DNA from: CANMXU01 sp052030545
Lineage (GTDB): Bacteria > Pseudomonadota > Gammaproteobacteria > Enterobacterales > Alteromonadaceae
DNA length: 64,000 nucleotides
Assembly (NCBI RefSeq): GCF_052030545.1
Contig: NZ_JBPDIH010000003.1
Span: forward strand, 62,001-126,000
Direction of reading: 5' to 3'
Below the pieces are notes generated by a model that had not been told where the DNA came from, searched no databases, and worked only from the letters and a program-made list of their open reading frames with translations. Positions 58,678 to 64,000 of the stretch are shown in pieces. Both the position numbers and the translations under genes were made by a program. The first letter of the stretch is position 1, and every line of letters begins with the position of its first letter.

Positions 58678-59811
58678 CTAAGGAGCTTCTTTAAATAAAT
58701 AATTACTGAGCTGATCGATATTTGCTTGCCATGTATAGCTTGAAATTGATGCTCGAATATCTGCAGCGCTGTGCTTGGTTGCTAACAAAGTCGCAATGCC
58801 TTGGGCAATATTATCTTCATCATAATGAGGAATTAGCTGACCATTTTGCTGATTAACAACTTCAGGAATACCACCAACAGCTGTTGCAACCACAGGAACG
58901 CCACAGGCAAGTGATTCCATAATCACATTTGGCACACCTTCACGATAACTGGGTAAAACTAAAGCATGGCATTTCTGTAATAAATTAACCACTTTACCAT
59001 GGTCAATTGTACCATGTACGGTAACGGTTGAGCTTAAGTCTAAATCTCCAATTAACTTTTTGATCCCGTCAATTTCAGGTCCGTTGCCCACCATATGCAA
59101 GTGAAAGTCTGTACCTTGCTCTTTTAGTTTTTTAACCGCACCAATAAGCTCATAAACACCTTTGGTTTTAATGATATTGCCAATAAAAATTAGCGAGGTT
59201 TGCGCAAACTTATCATCACTTGGCACAAATTTATCAAAGTTCACACCATTATAAATCGTTCGTACATTAGCACTTTCACAAATAGATTTAACTTTATCGT
59301 TAAGCGCTTGGCTAACAGTGATAACGCCATTAGCGATGGCAAAACTTTTTGCTAACAGTTTACGACGAAAGCTGTTTTCACTGTGCACATTAACGTCGCT
59401 GCCTAAACACTGAATAAATAATTTGTAACGGCACACCGGCTTTAGCCATGCACAAGCTAATGCGTCGGGAAATGCCCAACTGGCTAATACCGTTTTTGCT
59501 CGGCACAATTTGATAAAAGGCACTATCGAAATAATAATCGACAGCACCAATAAGAAATTATTTAAACTTCTAAAGACACCGGGAATATAAAAGAATGGAA
59601 AATAGCAGACATGCTTATAAGGATGCTGCCCTATTAATGTGAAAAAATGCTGAAAGTATTCTAACCAAGGCACAGGCACCAAATAGTCAACCTCGTGCTT
59701 ATCGGCCAATTTACTGTATTGCTGAAAATTAAAGGTCGCTTTATTTCGCTGCCATGGCAATGGATATACGCTGGTAAAGAGCAGTATTTTTCTAGAAATA
59801 TTTTTTGTCAT
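58678..59811 (-). CDS. Family 4 glycosyltransferase
   Basis: A 377-residue GT-B enzyme. The centre has QTSLIFIGNIIKTKGVYELIGAV, the start of the second Rossmann domain, and CHALVLPSYREGVPNVIMESLACGVPVVAT carries the donor-binding E-x7-E motif. The N-terminal domain has an unusual row of hydrophobic residues (FFYIPGVFRSLNNFLLVLSIIISIVPF) that may associate with the membrane. It should add one sugar to the repeat unit. Its ATG overlaps the stop of the upstream gene, so translation is coupled. Confidence 0.9.
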   Translation of the reverse strand: MTKNISRKILLFTSVYPLPWQRNKATFNFQQYSKLADKHEVDYLVPVPWLEYFQHFFTLIGQHPYKHVCYFPFFYIPGVFRSLNNFLLVLSIIISIVPFIKLCRAKTVLASWAFPDALACAWLKPVCRYKLFIQCLGSDVNVHSENSFRRKLLAKSFAIANGVITVSQALNDKVKSICESANVRTIYNGVNFDKFVPSDDKFAQTSLIFIGNIIKTKGVYELIGAVKKLKEQGTDFHLHMVGNGPEIDGIKKLIGDLDLSSTVTVHGTIDHGKVVNLLQKCHALVLPSYREGVPNVIMESLACGVPVVATAVGGIPEVVNQQNGQLIPHYDEDNIAQGIATLLATKHSAADIRASISSYTWQANIDQLSNYLFKEAP

Positions 59812-60867
59812 TTAGCTGCTGTAAACCTTTTGGTAATCTTGATAAACCGACGCTATTGCATAATTGTCGTCAATAAATTGCTTTGCTTGTTTACCTGCGG
59901 TGCTGATTTTTTCAGGGTTTTGTATCAAGGCCGTTAATATCGTGTTTAACGCCTCGCCATCTTTTACTTGATATAGCCAGCCACTGCTTTTGTCATCGAC
60001 CACTTGTGATATCGCGCCAACATCGGTTGAAATTACCGGTAAGCCAAAACCCATAGCTTCCAAAATAGACATTGGCAAGCCTTCGGTATTTGAGCACATC
60101 ACCAAGACATCAAACTTAGGGTAAATTTGGTTTTCGTCAATCACATTACCATGAAAAGTCACTAAATTTTCCAATTTATCATCAGTGACCTGCTGAGTTA
60201 ACGGCGCTTTTTCAGGACCGTCACCAAATATTTGCAGCTTAATTTTTGCCTGTATTTCAGCTGGCATTGATTTTAAGACGCTTAATAACAAAGCAATATT
60301 TTTGAGTGGTATTAAGCGGCTAACCACACCTAAACGTAATATGCCATCTTGTGTAGTTTCTGTGTGTGGATTATCGGTACTAACGCCATTTTTAATGACA
60401 TCAACTTTCGTGCTTTGCCATCCATATCGCTGCTTAACACTGAGTTTTGCCGGTAAAGAAACTGCCACTATTTTATTGAGATATAACCGCGCAAATTGGT
60501 GCGCAAGCCTAAGCTGCCCTTGTGGCGGGTCAACTTCACCATGAATGGTATAAATGACTTTTTTGTTCAATAGAAAAGGGAAAATCGGTAAAAAGGCGCG
60601 GATAACTGAAGGGGAATGAATATGAATGATGTCGACGTTTTTTATCAAGGATAAAAACTGTTTTAAACGCGACACCATGCCGCCAATTAAATTAACAATG
60701 GTAATGGGGTGATTAGTTAAAACCGCTTGAAACGGATCATCAACGCGGCCGAAACTAACCACCTTCACGTTATCTTGTTGTTTATCTTGTTCAATAGATA
60801 AATTTTTAACGAACTTTTCAGCTCCGCCAACATTTAAGCTGCTAACAACATGGATAATATTTGTCAT
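59812..60867 (-). CDS. Family 4 glycosyltransferase
   Basis: A 351-residue GT-B enzyme. It starts TNIIHVVSSLNVGGAEKFVKNL, a standard acceptor-side start, then ILRLGVVSRLIPLKNIALLL and VLVMCSNTEGLPMSILEAMGFGLPVISTD with the E-x7-E donor motif. It resembles enzymes adding the second sugar in exopolysaccharide synthesis. The frame has a TTG at 60897, but the ATG at 60867 begins at the conserved N-terminus. It overlaps the end of the sugar transferase gene by about 15 bp, so the two proteins are probably made together. Confidence 0.9.
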   Translation of the reverse strand: MTNIIHVVSSLNVGGAEKFVKNLSIEQDKQQDNVKVVSFGRVDDPFQAVLTNHPITIVNLIGGMVSRLKQFLSLIKNVDIIHIHSPSVIRAFLPIFPFLLNKKVIYTIHGEVDPPQGQLRLAHQFARLYLNKIVAVSLPAKLSVKQRYGWQSTKVDVIKNGVSTDNPHTETTQDGILRLGVVSRLIPLKNIALLLSVLKSMPAEIQAKIKLQIFGDGPEKAPLTQQVTDDKLENLVTFHGNVIDENQIYPKFDVLVMCSNTEGLPMSILEAMGFGLPVISTDVGAISQVVDDKSSGWLYQVKDGEALNTILTALIQNPEKISTAGKQAKQFIDDNYAIASVYQDYQKVYSS

Positions 60868-60880
60868 GTTTGTATATAAA

Positions 60881-62287
60881 CTATCGGCCTTTGCCAAATA
60901 AAACGATTTCGACAGTACGCACCAAAATCAACAAATCCAATAAAAAGCTACGATGCTTAATATAATAAAGATCGTATTTTAGCTTTTCTAAAGAATCGTT
61001 TTCACTCGCGCCATAAGGATACTTAAGCTGCGCCCAACCGGTTAAGCCCGGTTTTACATTGTGACGTTCGTTATAATAAGGCAGGTTTTTAATCAGTCCC
61101 TGAACAAATTCAGGGCGCTCAGGACGAGGACCGACAAAGCCCATATCACCGCGCATTACATTATAGATTTGAGGCAATTCATCAACGCGATATTTACGAA
61201 TAAACTTACCAATTTTTGTGGTACGGTCGTCATTTACTGACGCCATTTTTGCACCATCTTTTTCAGCATCAATGCGCATACTACGAAATTTAATAATATT
61301 AAATGCTTGGCCGTCTAAACCAACACGTTCTTGGAAATAGAAAACCGGCGCACTAAAACCTTCATCAAGCTTAATTAAAATTGCCGTGATCAACATCACC
61401 GGCCAAGTAATTAAAAAGAGCACAAACGCCATTGTCGCATTAAAAATCCAATCTAGGGTATTACGTAGGTAGTTTGAAGAGGCAAAGCCATTTGAGTAAA
61501 TTACCCAGCTTGGGTAAATTAAGTTAACCGCAATTTGTCCGGTTTCTCGCTCAATAAAATCTAAGATTTCAGTAACTTCAACACCACGAATTTTACAAGC
61601 AAATAATTCATCAACTGGCAAATTGTTACGGCGCTCATCATTAGCGACAACAATTTCGTCAATATCGTGTTCAAGCGCATAACTCACTAATGAGCCATCT
61701 AAATCAATGCGAGTTTCATTTTGAATGCCGCCAGTTTCACTATCACCAAGCATATTAATAAAACCATGCATGTAAAAGCCTTGGCGGTCTACGTCACGGC
61801 GCATCCGCTTTTCGATAATAGAGGCACGTTCACCTGCGCCTAATACCAATACGCGTCGCTTATTAAAACCAAAAAAATCGACTTGCAGAGTGAAATAACG
61901 AAATGCACTCGCACAAATAAGGGTGATCAATGATGACAGCGCCAGTATCTCAATCGCTAATATATTTTCACCGTAGAAAGGGTTTACTAAGGTAACAATA
62001 AAAAAGCCAATTGCCACAGATACCATTAAGCGGCGAACAACACCACGAAAGCTTTCTCGTAATTTAGAGTTATATAAGCCTAACGATAATGAAGACAACT
62101 GTACCATGAGCGCAAATACCATGGCATAAATAAAGAGTACATTGGTATCGATCGCTTTTTGCTCAACAAAATGCACCAACGAATTAAAGTAGACAGTGAA
62201 CAGTAGCGAACCTGCAAAAAGTACAAATTCGATCAATACCAAGGATTTACTCCCCGATGAAAGATCTCGAAATTTTGGGCTAGACAT
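60881..62287 (-). CDS. Priming polyprenyl sugar phosphotransferase (EpsB/WcaJ type)
   Basis: A 468-residue membrane enzyme that starts the repeat unit by moving a sugar-1-phosphate to undecaprenyl phosphate. Four helices come first, then a CoA-binding-like domain (KRRVLVLGAGERASIIEKR). The C-terminal catalytic domain has ITAILIKLDEGFSAPVFYFQERVG, IIKFRSMRIDAEKDG, KIGKFIRKYRVDELPQIYNVMRGDMGFVGPRPERPEF and KPGLTGWAQLKYPYG, the whole set of the bacterial sugar transferase family. It resembles the exosortase-linked subfamily. The ATG at 62287 is preferred over upstream codons. It is the first gene of the 62-55 kb unit. Confidence 0.92.
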   Translation of the reverse strand: MSSPKFRDLSSGSKSLVLIEFVLFAGSLLFTVYFNSLVHFVEQKAIDTNVLFIYAMVFALMVQLSSLSLGLYNSKLRESFRGVVRRLMVSVAIGFFIVTLVNPFYGENILAIEILALSSLITLICASAFRYFTLQVDFFGFNKRRVLVLGAGERASIIEKRMRRDVDRQGFYMHGFINMLGDSETGGIQNETRIDLDGSLVSYALEHDIDEIVVANDERRNNLPVDELFACKIRGVEVTEILDFIERETGQIAVNLIYPSWVIYSNGFASSNYLRNTLDWIFNATMAFVLFLITWPVMLITAILIKLDEGFSAPVFYFQERVGLDGQAFNIIKFRSMRIDAEKDGAKMASVNDDRTTKIGKFIRKYRVDELPQIYNVMRGDMGFVGPRPERPEFVQGLIKNLPYYNERHNVKPGLTGWAQLKYPYGASENDSLEKLKYDLYYIKHRSFLLDLLILVRTVEIVLFGKGR

Positions 62288-62644
62288 AAACTTTAAAGGT
62301 CCTTTAAAAGCAGCCTGAAACGAAACTGCACCATTAGAATTGATCGACAAACAAATGTAAAGCTCAGTGTTACAAAGCATGCGTTTTTGTTGTTATATTA
62401 CGCAAAAAAAGCACGCCCGTAGTTATTTTAATTTCGTAACATTAACCCTGCTGCACCCAGCATACTATAAAAAAGCATCATAAAACCAAGTAATAATATG
62501 ATAATCCGATGAAATTTTACATCAATAATTCTCAATCACTAAAAGATGTGCAACAATTGTAAAAATAAAATACAATCTGTTAACTTATTGCAGAAGCATT
62601 ATTGCTCTGAACTAAATCTAGCCAATAAAACAAAGGTTATAACC
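62288..62644. other. Divergent promoter region of the polysaccharide export genes
   Basis: A 357-bp AT-rich stretch between the priming transferase (minus) and the export lipoprotein (plus). Both major operons of the exopolysaccharide locus start here. I saw no consensus sigma-54 site, no clear operator and no small gene. Reading frames that enter it from both sides are judged to be upstream extensions. Confidence 0.55.
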
Positions 62645-63283
62645 ATGGAAAAATACTTTACTCGTTCAATAAAGTTATTGCTCATTTTCATTTGCGCTCA
62701 GTTTGTTTCTAGTTGTAGCAGCTCTAGTAGTTTGCCTTCTGCGACAATCCACTCATCAAACACTGTCGATATCGCATCGTATAAGTACCTAATAGGTGCT
62801 GGCGATGTAATTAACATATTTGTTTGGCGTAACCCTGAAGTATCAGGTTCATTTACTGTTAGACCAGACGGCATGATCACCACATCACTGGTTGAAGATA
62901 TTGTTGCTTCAGGTAAAACACCAACCGAATTAGCCCGCTCTATCGAAGAAATATTGGCAACTTATTTAAGAGATCCAGTTGTAACGGTTACCGTTAACAA
63001 CTTTGTTGGTCCTTACAGCGAGCAAATTCGTGTTATCGGTGAAGCTGCTCAGCCTAAAGCAATTAACTACACGCAAAATATGACGTTACTTGATGTCATG
63101 ATTGCTGTTGGTGGGTTAACTGAATTTGCTGATGGCAACGATGCGGTATTAGTACGAGTAGAAAATGGCGCGCAAAAACAGTATCAAATACTGATTGAAG
63201 ATCTTATTAAAAACGGTCAGATATCTGCGAATGTTGATGTATTGCCAGGCGATATTATCGTTATTCCAGAAACTTGGTTCTAA
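62645..63283 (+). CDS. Polysaccharide export outer-membrane lipoprotein (Wza/EpsA type)
   Basis: A 212-residue lipoprotein with lipobox VSSC (Cys24). The body starts YLIGAGDVINIFVWRNPEVSG, the polysaccharide-export domain motif, with TVRPDGMITTSLVEDI next and then the SLBB-like domain (RVIGEAAQPKAINYTQNMTLLDVMIAVGG). The C-terminus ends VLPGDIIVIPETWF. It should form the outer-membrane exit for the glycan. It is short, like the exosortase-linked subfamily. The ATG at 62645 has AAAGG 11 bases upstream. The chain-length gene starts 94 bp after its stop. Confidence 0.92.
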   Translation: MEKYFTRSIKLLLIFICAQFVSSCSSSSSLPSATIHSSNTVDIASYKYLIGAGDVINIFVWRNPEVSGSFTVRPDGMITTSLVEDIVASGKTPTELARSIEEILATYLRDPVVTVTVNNFVGPYSEQIRVIGEAAQPKAINYTQNMTLLDVMIAVGGLTEFADGNDAVLVRVENGAQKQYQILIEDLIKNGQISANVDVLPGDIIVIPETWF

Positions 63284-63342
63284 TCAAGACTAAAGCGCAA
63301 TTTATAGCGTTTCATAATAAAAAACTTACAGAATTAAGCAGT

Positions 63343-63362
63343 CAGGTTTTTTTTCAAACCTG
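63343..63362 (+). promoter_or_regulatory. Intercistronic hairpin before the chain-length gene
   Basis: CAGGTTT and AAACCTG pair around TTTTTC. It lies just upstream of the AGAGG ribosome binding site of the next gene. The T-rich stretch is in the loop rather than after the stem, so it is not a normal terminator; it may affect relative expression. Confidence 0.4.
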
Positions 63363-63377
63363 CATTAGAGGTTGTCA

Positions 63378-64000
63378 ATGCAAGAAGTAATTGAACAAAT
63401 TTTAGATTATCTAAAAGGTATTTGGATCAAACGTAGATTCATCATGATATCTACGTGGTTAATTTGTCCATTAGCATGGATTTATATTGCTCAACTAGAT
63501 GATGTTTATCAATCAGAAGCACGAGTATACGCAGATACCCAATCAATATTAGGACCTTTGTTAAAAGGCTTAACGGTTGAAAGTAATCCTGACTATCAAA
63601 TACAGCTGATGGTTAAAACATTACTTAGTCGTCCGAATATTGAACGTATTACTCGTATGACCGACCTTGATGTGCAAGTTAATACGCCTAAGCAGTATGA
63701 AGATTTAGTTGATGGTTTACGTGAAGACATAGACATCAGAAAAACCGGCGCTCGCAACGAAAACATTTTTACTATTACTTACGAGCATCAAGACCCTGAA
63801 ATGGCACGTAACGTTGTACAATCAGCGTTAACGGTTTTCATTGAAAATACCTTAGGTGAAAATCGCTCAGACAGTGATTCAGCGCAAAAATTCTTAGATG
63901 GCCAAATTAAAGATTACGAAAGCAGACTGCTTTCAGCAGAAGCAAGACTTACCGACTTTAAACAAAAATACAGTGACGTATTACCGGACCAATATGGCGG
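63378..64000 (+). CDS. Wzz-type chain-length determinant protein, C-terminus cut by window edge
   Basis: The first 207 codons of a polysaccharide co-polymerase. It starts MQEVIEQILDYLKGIWIKRR and has the first membrane helix at about residues 22-38 (FIMISTWLICPLAWIYIA), followed by DDVYQSEARVYADTQSILGPLLKGL as in the exosortase-linked chain-length family. The periplasmic part begins a long helical region (DGQIKDYESRLLSAEARLTDFKQKY). The second helix and any kinase domain are outside the window. It sets glycan chain length together with the export lipoprotein encoded just before. AGAGG precedes the ATG. Confidence 0.9.
   Translation, partial: MQEVIEQILDYLKGIWIKRRFIMISTWLICPLAWIYIAQLDDVYQSEARVYADTQSILGPLLKGLTVESNPDYQIQLMVKTLLSRPNIERITRMTDLDVQVNTPKQYEDLVDGLREDIDIRKTGARNENIFTITYEHQDPEMARNVVQSALTVFIENTLGENRSDSDSAQKFLDGQIKDYESRLLSAEARLTDFKQKYSDVLPDQYG

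Noticed and set aside
62546..62644. N-terminal extension of the export lipoprotein
   Set aside because: The frame is open upstream, but the ATG at 62645 has a ribosome binding site and gives a proper lipoprotein signal; the extension would put charged residues before it.

Overview
The window reads as a chromosomal segment of a low-GC marine gammaproteobacterium of the Alteromonadales, most like the Colwelliaceae (Colwellia/Thalassotalea). This placement is inference from gene order (bioH-comF-nfuA, a caa3-type cytochrome oxidase cluster, lexA), AT-rich codon use and the recalled look of the proteins; no database search was run. No rRNA, tRNA, CRISPR array or intact insertion sequence was seen.

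Region 1 (1-11.2 kb) is mostly housekeeping: bioH (cut by the left edge), a ComF-type phosphoribosyltransferase, a secreted M14 zinc carboxypeptidase, the Fe-S carrier nfuA, a small membrane protein, a GNAT acetyltransferase, a DinF-type MATE exporter, a large secreted multidomain protein of unknown function and a secreted polysaccharide deacetylase. Region 2 (11.3-20.5 kb) is an aerobic respiratory cluster on the minus strand: cytochrome c oxidase subunits II, I and III, Cox11, SURF1, heme A synthase, heme O synthase, SCO1 and a thioredoxin-like protein. Subunit II carries two tandem cytochrome c domains. Region 3 (21-31 kb) starts with lexA, which has two SOS boxes. It continues with a LuxI-like PEP-CTERM-associated acyltransferase paired with a ThiF/E1-like enzyme, a PEP-CTERM protein with a sigma-54 type promoter, and two tandem PrsT-like TPR lipoproteins. 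Region 4 (31-64 kb) is a large exosortase-associated exopolysaccharide locus. It holds the exosortase, an O-antigen-ligase-type protein, acyltransferases, glycosyltransferases, sulfotransferases, a flippase, deacetylases, the priming sugar transferase, the outer-membrane export lipoprotein and the start of the chain-length protein, which is cut by the right edge.

How the parts fit: the priming sugar transferase (60.9-62.3 kb) and the glycosyltransferases would build a lipid-linked repeat unit. The flippase would move it, a ligase/polymerase would process it, and the chain-length and export proteins would send it out. Sulfotransferases, acyltransferases and deacetylases would decorate it. PEP-CTERM proteins would be sorted by the exosortase alongside this glycan.

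The most unusual item is a 1498-residue protein (48184-52680, minus strand) that joins a PAPS sulfotransferase domain, a degenerate condensation-like segment, an NRPS adenylation domain with a glycine-like specificity code, a carrier domain and a membrane acyltransferase-3 domain. It looks like a single-chain machine for aminoacylating a surface glycan. Other notable signals are AGCTT-rich repeat arrays in four convergent gene junctions, a MITE-like element, and several perfect inverted repeats with no assigned role.
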